From: Acholoe squamosa
Lineage: Eukaryota > Annelida > Polychaeta > Phyllodocida > Polynoidae
DNA length: 64,000 bases
Assembly (NCBI GenBank): GCA_949317995.1
Contig: OX439043.1
Span: 6,874,501-6,938,500, forward strand
Reading direction: 5' to 3'
Part shown: positions 43,900-54,325 of the stretch, piece by piece
Layout of the letters: the number at the start of each line of letters is the position of its first letter
How positions within the stretch are numbered: position 1 is the stretch's first letter
Translations under genes and position numbers: made by a program
The notes under the pieces: generated by a model
Database searches by the model: none
What the model was told of the DNA's origin: nothing
What the model saw: the letters and a program-made list of their open reading frames with translations, nothing else

Positions 43900-46800
43900 C
43901 TAGGTTACGGCAGTCTGTAGCAACCTTGGACTGCGTCTAAGAGGTTTTGAGGCCTCTTTTATTGACCTGGTATCCATAAGAGCCTTTTCCAAGGTCTTCT
44001 TAGCCTTAGAGGGACCTTTCCTCTTATTTTTACCTGCGCCTGCCGAGACTTTTTGTATCTTCCCCTGCTTTCCGGATGTTACGACAGGGGGCACCACCCT
44101 CTTCGGGTCTGCAACCTTCCGTGGCCGCCCGGGTCCTCGCTTTCGGGTCGGTACCACTTCGAGTTGCTTAACACGACTCTGTTCCATTACTTCCAATAGA
44201 CCATCGCCGTACATTTCGGTGGAGGTATCCCTCCCCCTCCATGGGCGTAGTCTCGCTACATTTGACTTGTAACATTTACCAAGCTGTGATTTAATAATCA
44301 CTGTGCAATCACTAATAACCTGAGTTATAGTGAAAGGTCCATCCCAATTACTGGCTAATTTCAGGTTAGCTAGAGGTTGGTGTAGACGCAGTACTCTATC
44401 CCCTAGATTAAAAAATCTAGCTTTTAGACCTGTGTCATAGCCAACTTTCTGCCAACGCGCAGTTTTCTGCAACTCGTCTCTAACCCTCTCATAGGCTTGT
44501 TTGAAATTATCCCGTAGGGATTCTACAAACATCACCTGGCAAGGGGCTTCCGGATTCATTCTTATTACGCCGAACACCAAATCGGCTGGCATAATCAAAT
44601 CCTCTCCAAAAACGAGGAGATTAGGAGAACAGTTTGTGCTCGAATGCACAGTGCCATTATAGGCATGTACCACGAATTCACATTGTTCATCCCAATCATC
44701 CATCTGCTCATTTACCAGAGACTTCAATACTTGGATCAAAGTCCTATTGAATCTCTCTACTTGTCCATCGCTCTGTGGTCTATAGGGATTAGTTCTTGTC
44801 TTGCAGATCGCCAGACAATTACACATCTCCTGCCACAGACTAGACTCAAATTCTCTGCCTTGGTCACTATGTAACATGAGTGGGACACCTAGGTGCAGCA
44901 CCCACCCTTTTACAAAGGCCATAGCACAAGTAACAGCCTTATGATCCGGTAAAGGGAACACTCGGGTGTACTTGGTATAATAATCAGACACGACCATCAT
45001 ACACGTGTTGCCACTAGGAGTGGGGGGAATCCCACTAATAATGTCAACAGCTATTCTAGCAAACCTTACACCAAACAGTTCCTGGGATAATGGCAGCTTG
45101 CCTAACCCGGGTCCTGGTTTGTTCTTACAGCACTCGGGACAGGTCTCCACCCATCGGGTGAGATCTGTACTCATGCCGGGCCAATAGTATCGTCTGGTCA
45201 GACGTTCTAGAGACCTTTTCTTTCCAAAGTGCCCACTAGTTCTATGTCCATGACAGAAATACATAATATCTCGTCGCATAGCACTAGGTATGACAACTTG
45301 CAAGGTTTTGTTCCTATTAGAATGGTTCTTCCATCGAAACAGAATACCATCCCGGACTTTTAGCTCGGCCCATTGAGCTAAGAATCGTCTCATCTCTCTG
45401 TTCTCCAATGACACTACGGGTCTTGGGGGACAGATACCCTGATTAAGGAATTTAATCAAACGTGATGTGACTGCATCAGACTTCTGGAACTGCCTGATGG
45501 TCTCCAAGGACCAATTCAAGACATGTTCCGGATGGGTTTCGAATGGAACTCGAACCCCTGCCAACACAGCATTGTGTGCTCCACAATCAGTGCACTCAGC
45601 ATTTGCACATTTCCTCACTGGGATTCTAGACAAAGCATCTGCATTCAAATGCTTTGCCCCGGCTCGGTGTTCAATCTGGCTGTGATTTAGACCGAATTCG
45701 GATAGGTGCGCTAACCAGCGACCTATCATCCCCTCTGCATCTTTGAAGTTCAATAACCATCTGAGGGAAGAGTGATCAGTCCGTAGAGTGAAATCACTCC
45801 CCCACAAAAAGTGCTTGAACTTCTTCGTATAGACCACCACAGCCAACAACTCACGTTTAGTGGTACAATAGTTTCTTTGAGATTTACTCAACGTGTTACT
45901 AGCGAAGGCTATAGGAACTTCGACCCCATCCTGGACCTGAGAAAGGGCGGCTCCTATGCTTTCATTACTAGCATCAGTATCTAGAATGAAATGATCATTC
46001 TCCGTGGGGTATCTCAACACAGGTGTGATAGCAAACAAATCCTTTATTTTCATAAAGGCCTCGTCTTGCTCGGGTCCCCAAGGGAATCGTTCCTTTCTGA
46101 TCCCGGGTGTCCAGTGGGACAAACTCTGGATAGGGAAGGCAACCCTTGAATATCCTGGGATAAAGTCCCGGTAGTAGGAACAGAATCCGAGGAAGGACCT
46201 AACTTCTTTCGCATTCGTGGGTGCTTGCCAATTTGACACGGCATCCAGTTTCTCCGGATCGGCTTTAATCCCTTCATTCGAGATTATTCGCCCCAAGTAA
46301 TTAATAGATCTTTTGAAAAGATCGCACTTCTTGGGTTTCAGCTTCAAACCATTAGTTATGATCCTTTCCAGGACCATACCTAAATTTTCCAAGCATTCTT
46401 CGTATGTCTTTCCAAAGACAATCACATCGTCTAGATAGACGAGACATTTCTTCCATAAAAGGTCACTTAATAAAGTTTCCATCATGGCTTCAAATGTCGC
46501 CGGTGCATTGCACAATCCAAACGGCATCACATTATACTGGAATAATCCAATATGACTGGAAAAGGCCGTCTTCTCCATATCTTTCGGATGCATACCCACT
46601 TGCCAGTACCCGGATTGTAAGTCTAGAGAGCAATACCATTGCTTACCTCCAAGGGAGTCTATAGTCTCATCGATCCGTGGTAAGGGATATGAATTCTTCT
46701 TGGTCATACCATTCAATTTCCGGTAATCTATGCAGAAACGGATGCTACCATCTTTCTTGGTCACCATGCACACAGGGCTAGACCAAGGACTGGTTGATGG

Positions 46801-48131
46801 AATTATTACATCCTGTTCAAGCATTTTAGCTATCTCCTCCTCAGCTACCTTTTTTTTGGCTAGTGGGAGTCTTCTATAAGGAATCTTAAAAGGTTCATTC
46901 TCACCAGTGTCAATCGTATGCAGTACTTTATCGGTACGCCCCAATTGTTCACTCGGTGCTGCAAAAGCTTTACGGTACTTGTACAACAAGTCAGTTAGAG
47001 CTTCACGTTGTTCATCACTTTCTACATGGCTTTCGGCTACTAGAGTGTCTAGTTCCGGGCTCCTTTCGGGTGAGGAAGGGGCTCCGGGTGCCGAAACATG
47101 TTTACAGTCTTCTATCAATTCGGATAAGACAACCGATCCAAGGATCGTATCCTTCTGTACATAGACAGTCTTGTTACCGGTATTGGATATAGGAACCACC
47201 GTCCAAGCAGCGTTAGCTACTAGAACATCAGCGGATTCCAATCCGATACTTGACAACATGGCCATGTCTGGCTCTACAACTCCAGTTTTTCCTGAAAACT
47301 GTCTGTCCGCTCGACATAAGACATCACAGGCTGTGCCTGGTGGTATCTTAACAGTCTGGGCTACACTGGCTACACTGCTTACTTGCCTAAGTACACATTG
47401 TACTTCGAGATGGTACGGGTCTCTCACTTCCAATATTCCCCTCTGGGAATCTAACCTTGCTCCATATAATGCAGCAAAATCCAGACCGAGTATACCATCA
47501 TCCGCGATGTTCGCCACAGTAGGGGTAAGGATGAAGTCCTTATCTTCCTGTAGACTGAACCTCATACATGTTCTACCGAACGTTTGTATCATGCTACCGT
47601 CGGCCGTACGAGCATTTCCTTCCGTTGTGAAAGTTTCATGATTCGTAGGCAAAAGATCGTAGAATCTCTTAGCAATACAGGAGTGGCTAGCACCCGTATC
47701 GACAAGAAACTCAGCGGATCTACCACTCACAGATACAACTGCGTACCACCTCCTACCTTTCAAGTAGGTAGGACTACTTGCATACTTAGCAAGTTCCGTC
47801 TTAGCGCCGAGGTCAAATCCACATCCCTTTAAGAATTCGAGACAAGGATGACCCGGGGGGAACTGGGCACACCCCACCCTGGCCAACTCATTGGCCGCTC
47901 CCTCTGGACTGATATCGGGTTTCCCCTCTGTGTTCTTCTGCCGGTTCTTGACACCTGGTGTACTATCAGTCTCCCCAGCCTCATGAGTAAGGAACTGATC
48001 AGGCTCCTTAGCTTCACTGCTGGGCGAAATCGCTAGAGGATTCTTGCCAGTACCGCAAGCTGCGATAGGCTGGCAGTCATGGCAATCACTCACTCTGGGG
48101 GTAATCCGGTTGCCATTGTGGACACCCCCTC
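43900..48131 (-). CDS. Element 2 pol polyprotein
   Basis: 1397 residues from 48093 (GTG), but the frame is open back to the gag stop with no ATG, so pol is made by -1 recoding from gag. Protease VDTGAS (Asp132) and GILGLDF; RT about 370-600 with YLDD at 553-556; RNase H DTDASNESIGAALSQ (705) and TDHSSLRWL; C829/C834/C837/H840 cluster; integrase zinc domain H950, H955, C985, C988; catalytic Asp1017, Asp1077, Glu1113; GPF module 1252; AT-hook RKRGPGRPRK (1317-1326) in a basic tail. All key residues are intact, which supports activity. Intact pol also defines the deletion in element 1. Confidence 0.95.
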
Positions 48132-50873
48132 TCAGTTTTCCTTCTTCACTGAGTCCTCCTTACCCGGATTGCTCCGGTAACGAGTGTTTCTATAAACTGG
48201 CTTATCTGCCTCACACTCGGCAGCATAATGCCCAGTTTCCTGACATCGGAAGCATGTCACAACAGTCCTATCAGGCTTAGGCCTCCTAAGATTTTCAGTA
48301 ATCTTCTTTACCAAATTGTTAACCAGGTCCTCTGATAAAGAAGGACCCGTCGTGGGTTTGGTATCGGGTTGAGTCACAGGAGGTTTAGAAGTGATCACTT
48401 TCTCCTTGACGTAACCCGGTTTCTTTCCCCAGTTCCGGTTGTACCGGGGGTTCCCTTGGCCAATGGCCCCAACGTTTTCATCTTCGTCAGGTTCCCCTGA
48501 TTCGGATGAATCGGTTTCGGGTATTCCCTCCGGGATTATCATTGCTGACATCCGTTGGGGTACCTTCCCGGCAAAGATACGGGCCTTTCGATCATAATGA
48601 TCTAGGGACTGGAACAAATCTGTCAAAGAGGCATCATTCTTCCAAGCTTCACAGGATACTGTCCTGTGTTCTTGATTCCGCAATCCTTCAATGAATTGTT
48701 TAAACATCTCATCTAGGAAGCATTCATCATCTAGTCTCCATTGAGGTCTGGCTTTATGCAACAGTCGTTGACATTCTAAGCCGAACACTTTGGCAGGCTC
48801 CTTGGGCTTCTGTGTTCTTTTAGTGAACGTCAGCCAAGGGTCTTCTCCAACTATATTCCCATATAAATATGAAGCAATCTCTATGAGTTCATCATACTTC
48901 ATATGGGCTGAGAGTCCTGTTATTTGAGAATCTCTCCATTGTTCCACGGCTCCTTTTCCGTCGCCTTCCTTTAACCAGCATACTAAATAAGGCAGAGCTT
49001 CCGCTTTACCCCATCCATTGCAGTTAAAGACATCCGCGCAGCCTTGATACTCCTCCTTCCAAGGGTTCTTGGCATTAAAGGGGGTAGGTATCTTAGCTAC
49101 TCTACGAGCCGGATTCGTGGATCCAGTAAGGGTTAAACCCTTACTCCATTCCATGATCTCCGTATCGTCCAGACCTTGATTGTAACAATCAACACCTAAG
49201 TTAGCAATCGCTGCATTAGAATCATGCAGCGCTTGTAACCCTGGAGAAAGAGATACTCGGCGACTGAGTCTCTTTTTCCTTGGAGGATTCGTACCATAAG
49301 TACTTCCAAAGCCTCCGGATGGTGGTCCTCCTCCACCTCCTGATCCCCCTGCTCCGTATGGAGGCACCTGTGAAAAGGTGTATCCACTGGTTTGGGGAGC
49401 CGGCCCTGGACCATTGGTGGGTTGTGTATTTCCACCAAAGCTAAAGAAACCACTATTGGGATTAGTGTTTCCTCCTGTTCCATACGACTGATTTCCATTA
49501 TTGAAACCAGTCCCACTGGCAGAGGGTCTGCTCCTGGAACGATCGCTTGAGGGTCCGGATCCTTGATCACATCCGGATTGCCCCCCAGCTGTACTGGAAC
49601 CTCCGGGTGCTCGTCCGGTTGTTCCTCCGGACGTGTTCCGGGTGTTACCATTGGACGGATTCGTTCCTGTTTGGGACTGATTCCATCCATACTGGGCATA
49701 CGGGCCATTTGGTCCCCCTAAAGGTGACTGTTGTGGCCATCCGCCGTCAAAGGTGGAGCTTCCTGCCGAGCGGCTTTGTTTAGCTCCACTCGCAGAATTA
49801 TCCCCTTTATTTCCCGTACCTAGACCAAGAGGTATAGAGGTATTATCTGTAAATCTAACCTGATGACTCTTTACTCCTTCATAACGAGGTACAGTTGTCT
49901 CTGTTACCCCGTCATTGCCCCTCAAAGAGAACATCTGGTTACTTGTCGTGTTTAGGGCAATTCCTGAAACAGTGAAGTCTGATTCAAGAGTGCCTACTGC
50001 ACGACCAGTATCTTCTAGATACTTTGACATCTGGATAGCTTTAGCCTCCAGTTCGGAATAATCATCCATCATTTTAGTCTGTTTAACAGCCAAATCTGTG
50101 GATTCGCGTATCAATTGATCTTTGAGTTTTTCATGCTCATCGGTCTGTTTTTGGTACGTTTCCCGAGCATCTTTGAAGGCTGATTCTATTTTCTTCAGCT
50201 CTTCTTGATACTTGCCGTAGGCCGATTGAGTTGAATTTAACTCTTGTTTAGTTCTATTCAACTCATCATACGAGGCTCTGTATTCCAGATCCGCCGTATA
50301 TAGTGCATCACGATACTGTTCGTGCTGGAGTTGAAAATCTTGCTTTTCTTTCTCCATCTGATCCAACAACAATTGTTGTTGGCGTCTACAACTCTGATCG
50401 TAATCGAGACGTTCCGATATCAACTGTTTGTTTTCAGTCAGAATCTTGTCTCGGGTTCCGGTCAGTGTAATAAGATCCTTCTGGATCTTCTCGTATTCAG
50501 CTCTCATGTCTTCAAGCTCGTCCATTTTGTTCTTTTCGAATCCACATTTTTGGTGTTTAATTCGAGAACTGTATGGAGTTTCAAACATACCTGCACTAGG
50601 CTTTGGTACCTCAAATGGTAATTTACCAAATTGAGCAGTACTTTTATGCATTGGTGCAGGTTTCGAAGTACCTCCTGGCATGAATAAGGAGTCTCCAAAT
50701 TCATCCAGTTCATGATGTAAGTTTCTTCTTACATCTTCTAACCCATCAGGGTAGTGTTCTAGTGGATCCCTCCACTCCGTACCTTGGGGTGGTGACTTGA
50801 TTTCACCATCCTCCATCGGGGAGTCTAGCTCACGATTTGAGCCATTTCCCCTAACTGGGCTCAGCTCAGTCAT
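48132..50873 (-). CDS. Element 2 gag
   Basis: 913 residues with a true ATG 43 bases after the 5' LTR. Coiled coil about 115-290 (many Glu, Lys and Gln heptads), Gly/Ser/Asn/Pro-rich linker 340-530, capsid-like core about 570-780 (NPWKEEYQGCADVF, ALPYLVCWL, EDPWLTFTKRTQKPK, LHKARPQW), then CCHC knuckle CFRCQETGHYAAEC. About twice the usual gag length because of the coiled coil and linker. Ends GAA AAC TGA, like element 1 (GAA AAC TAA). Confidence 0.93.
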   Translation of the reverse strand: MTELSPVRGNGSNRELDSPMEDGEIKSPPQGTEWRDPLEHYPDGLEDVRRNLHHELDEFGDSLFMPGGTSKPAPMHKSTAQFGKLPFEVPKPSAGMFETPYSSRIKHQKCGFEKNKMDELEDMRAEYEKIQKDLITLTGTRDKILTENKQLISERLDYDQSCRRQQQLLLDQMEKEKQDFQLQHEQYRDALYTADLEYRASYDELNRTKQELNSTQSAYGKYQEELKKIESAFKDARETYQKQTDEHEKLKDQLIRESTDLAVKQTKMMDDYSELEAKAIQMSKYLEDTGRAVGTLESDFTVSGIALNTTSNQMFSLRGNDGVTETTVPRYEGVKSHQVRFTDNTSIPLGLGTGNKGDNSASGAKQSRSAGSSTFDGGWPQQSPLGGPNGPYAQYGWNQSQTGTNPSNGNTRNTSGGTTGRAPGGSSTAGGQSGCDQGSGPSSDRSRSRPSASGTGFNNGNQSYGTGGNTNPNSGFFSFGGNTQPTNGPGPAPQTSGYTFSQVPPYGAGGSGGGGGPPSGGFGSTYGTNPPRKKRLSRRVSLSPGLQALHDSNAAIANLGVDCYNQGLDDTEIMEWSKGLTLTGSTNPARRVAKIPTPFNAKNPWKEEYQGCADVFNCNGWGKAEALPYLVCWLKEGDGKGAVEQWRDSQITGLSAHMKYDELIEIASYLYGNIVGEDPWLTFTKRTQKPKEPAKVFGLECQRLLHKARPQWRLDDECFLDEMFKQFIEGLRNQEHRTVSCEAWKNDASLTDLFQSLDHYDRKARIFAGKVPQRMSAMIIPEGIPETDSSESGEPDEDENVGAIGQGNPRYNRNWGKKPGYVKEKVITSKPPVTQPDTKPTTGPSLSEDLVNNLVKKITENLRRPKPDRTVVTCFRCQETGHYAAECEADKPVYRNTRYRSNPGKEDSVKKEN

Positions 50874-50902
50874 TTCTGACTGCGCTTACCCGAAGACCAA
50901 CT

Positions 50903-50916
50903 GGTCACGGCACCAG
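50903..50916 (-). promoter_or_regulatory. Element 2 primer-binding site
   Basis: Minus-strand CTGGTGCCGTGACC immediately after the 5' LTR; one base different from element 1. Confidence 0.75.
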
Positions 50917-51334
50917 TGTAGTGGTTCGTCTCGTTAAGTTAGATTAAATCATAACGAAGAGAGAGAAAAGTTTCCGGGTAGGCAACCGAGCTTTTATTTC
51001 AGAGCTTGCGTTACATACGATCACAGCCTCAGAGGACTACATGCTGCTAGTGCATTCGGTTACCCTTTCGGGTAACAACCTGGTTGAGCAGTGGGTAAAC
51101 CACTACTGAGGAACCTAGGGCTAGGACCAGCCTTATATAGGGGAAAAGCCCGCGAAACTCAGACCGGCCACGTGACGTGTGGCGGACGAGTGGTAGGCCC
51201 CCTGGTGTAGTGGATACGAACCCAGAGGCAGGTGCTGCCACCTGCCATCCGGATTCCCCCACCACACCCGAAGGACCTAGGTCTGAGTCTCACGGGTGCA
51301 TGAACGTTAAAGTGTAAAATACCATACCCCTACA
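50917..51334 (-). repeat. Element 2 5' LTR
   Basis: 418 bp, same sequence as 37956-38373. Carries the TATATAAG box (about 51138-51131) that should start genomic RNA. Confidence 0.96.
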
Positions 51335-51338
51335 ATAG

Positions 51339-51796
51339 TATAGTTACTTTTAAAGTCTTTTTCAATACTATATAATCAAATGTGTTATTAATAACTACAA
51401 ACACATATGGATGTTATTATGTGATTTATTCGATATGGGGCAGTTCCGTTACATATAACTGTTGTTATCACATATATACGAATTATGGTACTTATCCTAA
51501 TACTTATACCGTAAACATAGATTGTCACTATATGGTATAAAAGGTTAATCAACAGTTCCGCTACACATAACTGTTGCTCATTCAACTAATTCGTATCATA
51601 TTAAAACATCCGGTCTGTTATTCTGTAACTATATACACTATCAAATTTGTAAAATTGACATTCGAATCATACTTAACATGGTGTTAACGTTATATCTATG
51701 GCTGTACCTCTATTACTAATGGTTTAGACATATAGATATGTTATCCTAGTAATATTACTATAACTATAACACCCTCCTAAATGTCTGGGGGAGTGG
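51339..51796. other. Element 1 3' region, last part
   Basis: AT-rich 3' UTR resumed after element 2. Contains two copies of CAGTTCCGTTACATATAACT with GTTG (51441-51464, 51553-51576; two differences). It ends in the purine-rich CTGGGGGAGTGG, the polypurine tract. Confidence 0.7.
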
Positions 51797-52171
51797 TGTA
51801 GAGGTACGCATTGTTTAACCATAGAGTTGGGTACCGTCTGACGTGGCGGGTGAGTCGAGTCGTCGGACGTTCCTCAGGTTCCGGATAGGTGGCAGCACCG
51901 ATCCGGGTCTGTGGGGACATCTGACGACGAACACCCGGGTCCTTATATAAAGCCCAGGGCTCAGCCGCTACGTCAGAGGCCCTTCTGGCCTCCGCAGAAT
52001 GTAGATCACTATTAACCATTATTAGCTGCCTCTTCTATACTATCCGGCAGCCGTGAGTGTGCATTAAGTAATAAATCTAACCGTTGGCATACACTTGAAA
52101 TACTGTCTTACTCTTTCTTTCCGAATCGTAAGACCCGAACCCCCAGGTCCGTAAGGCCACAACCCCTTACA
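51797..52171 (+). repeat. Element 1 3' LTR
   Basis: 375 bp, one difference from the 5' LTR. Followed by the target duplication CAGA and by sulfatase intron sequence. Confidence 0.96.
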
Positions 52172-52409
52172 CAGACATAGACAAAGGTTCACGAGTAGTG
52201 GGAATGACTAAGGGTTATCTCACGGGGCAAGGGTCTAAACTTCCACATATGTGACCCATCCTTACAAAATGGTACGGTATTGTCATATTGAATTACAGCA
52301 CATCAAGAGATCTCATTTGGTATATAACACTTGCATATTCGAGCCAGGCTGCCCTCTGTGGATCTTCTTGCAGTAAATGTAGTTAGATTGATTAACAATA
52401 GATTAAACT

Positions 52410-52480
<71 letters not shown>

Positions 52481-53099
52481 CCTGAGTCTAACCTCACATA
52501 TAACCATATACACCAGTCAGGCACTATGAGATATATATTCTGGATGTGCCTTCACTGCCCTTATAGGTGAGGTGACAATATTTAACTGGTCCCCAAACGT
52601 TGACACAAAGCCAACCTCTATAAAGCTAATCCTAGCCCTAACCTTGCCTCAAACAGTTTGTGAACCAAGAAGGTGCCTGTGCACTCCTCACAGATGTACC
52701 TTTTACCGAGTTGATCCAATATCGCAAACACTTACCCTGATATATAGGAGGGTGTGGCATGTATGTTAGTTAACAGAAACAGTAAGTAGTGATCACCTGG
52801 CAGGGCGGGGGCCACAGGCACTTCATATACTTGACAAACACATGTGTTCTGCAGAGCAAAATCCCTCAGAGCAAGGGTAAGCTTTTGAGAAAAATCTATC
52901 CGCACCTCAATTCATCCTCAAATTTTCTCCAAGAAGAGGGACTTTCTGGCAAAATCCCTTTAATCAAGGGTCACTTTTCAAAGAAATCCCTCTAAAGAAG
53001 GGTAAGGAAGGGTAATGTCCAAGATTTCAGTGCCCCTGGTAATGATCGATTTTTGTTACCTTTGTGCATTCATAGTGAATCTGTTATTATCATTTTCAG
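52172..53099 (+). other. Second sulfatase copy, intron 5 resumed
   Basis: 52172-52412 is the inverted counterpart of 2300-2515, including one end of the 703-bp MITE (from 52250). A (TA)n microsatellite at 52413-52479 cuts the similarity. No gene from there to 53099. Confidence 0.85.
52413..52479. repeat. (TA)n microsatellite
   Basis: About 33 TA units with one slip near 52441-52449. Confidence 0.95.
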
Positions 53100-53226
53100 C
53101 CGTTGTTCCTGTTCCTGTCTCACCAGGCACCACACAGTGCTAATGAGTACAACCCACTCCAGGTCCCAAAGAGGTACCTGGACAAACTAATGCACATAAA
53201 GGATGAGACGAGAAGGCAGTATGCTG
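53100..53226 (+). pseudogene. Second sulfatase copy, exon 6
   Basis: 127 nt with acceptor ATTTTCAG and donor GTACTA, same length and phase as exon 6 of the minus gene. Most differences are silent; protein changes are Gly to Asp and Arg to Thr. The His of APHSAN is kept. No exon 7 follows before Gypsy-C, so the copy is incomplete here. Confidence 0.78.
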
Positions 53227-53840
53227 GTACTAAGTCAAATTTTATGTAGATTCAATAGGGCTCAATAGCTTCACAGATGCCTATCATTTTCTTTTTAAAT
53301 CAGTAGTTTTGCTGACCAAAGTCCACAAATGAATAACTGAATAAGTTTTTGACCTGCAAAAGATGCCGTATAACCCCACTGATAAGTCGACCTCTTCATA
53401 AGCTGGGGGTAAAGTATGGAAAAGGGGTATTTATAAGCTGAAATGATTAAAGTTGATTTACACATAACACCAGACACAGTCAACTCAGTTTTTGGTGTTT
53501 ATTTAAAACTGATTTAACGGTGTCTGGTTTTATGTGAAACTCTAGGTAATTCTACTCTCAACAATTTCTATCCTTTTTGGGATCATCAGGCACAAGTCTC
53601 TACACTCTCTAGTTTGTGGTATAAGTCGATTTTGGAGTCTACTTTTTTTCAGTTTACTCTTTATTCTTTTATAATAAATCCCATGTCATAAATCAAGGGT
53701 AGAGTTTGAACAAATGTTAGAAGCCGATTCTGGTAATATTGTCAGTGGACTATTCTATGTGTTATAATTATCAACGACATATTCAAACCAAGCTGACCAA
53801 GCTTCCCCCTGTAGAACCCAAGGCTACCCTATTTTTAACC
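53227..53840. other. No gene seen
   Basis: Presumed intron of the second sulfatase copy up to the Gypsy-C LTR. Short inverted pair near 53465 and 53525 (ACACAGTCAACTCAG region, GTGTCTGG). No exon 7 motif TTDNGG found. Confidence 0.5.
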
Positions 53841-54325
53841 TGACAGGGTGAGTGAGTCCCGTCCTCCTCCAGTGAGCACCCCCAGGTCCTACCTGTGGAT
53901 CCCCCGCTGGAGGACATGATATTATAAGCTTTTTTTAGCCTCACCTGCCCAGGTGACTCACTCCTGAGAGCAGCTCCCTCCCTCCTACTCCAGATTGGAC
54001 TGGATCCAACCAGATAGGGGCTGAGCTGCTCATCCCCCAGACTGAGTCACTGCGCACTTCCAGCAATAGCACATGACATACACTGAGTGGGACTCCCTTT
54101 ATAAACAGGCAGAAGCCACTCAGGGCATCTTATTCTTCTCCAAACCTAGACCCTGCGACACTCAGGTGCCTTGGCCCCATGATATAGCTTGGTCAGACTG
54201 GGGAGTATCATACTGTTATACCGTATCAACTACTCTCATGCCAATCATACTATAAAGCTGGATCATCAACTGAATTGTCTGGACTCCTGTTACCTCACTT
54301 CATGACATGTAACGACCTGTTGACA
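53841..54325 (+). repeat. Gypsy-C 5' LTR (proposed)
   Basis: Starts TGACAGGG and ends CTGTTGACA; TTTATAAAC near 54099 as TATA box. It is followed after one base by TGGTGTAGAATCC, which fits a primer-binding site. With no second LTR the left end is a guess. Confidence 0.5.

Larger units (their letters stand above)
37956..51334 (-). mobile_element. Element 2: intact large Gypsy element with ORF3
   Basis: 13,379 bp between identical 418-bp LTRs, target duplication ATAG at 37952-37955 and 51335-51338. Gag, pol and ORF3 are all open from end to end, the primer-binding site and polypurine tract are present, and the LTRs show no difference I can find. So it is recent and may be able to move. It inserted into the 3' region of element 1, which is therefore older. 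Related to element 1 throughout (same order, same ORF3) but diverged, so the two are sister families rather than copies. Confidence 0.97.
23214..52171 (+). mobile_element. Element 1: large Gypsy element with ORF3, containing nested insertions
   Basis: Bounded by 375-bp LTRs (23214-23588, 51797-52171) starting TG and ending CA, with target duplication CAGA at 23210-23213 and 52172-52175. The empty site is confirmed by the other sulfatase copy: its intron (rc of 2500-2520) reads straight across with a single CAGA. Without nested element 2 it is about 15.6 kb; without the Crypton-like segment too it is near 13 kb, like element 2. Order: gag, pol, ORF3. It has a stop in the gag leader frame, a deletion plus stop in pol and a frameshift in ORF3. 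Confidence 0.95.
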
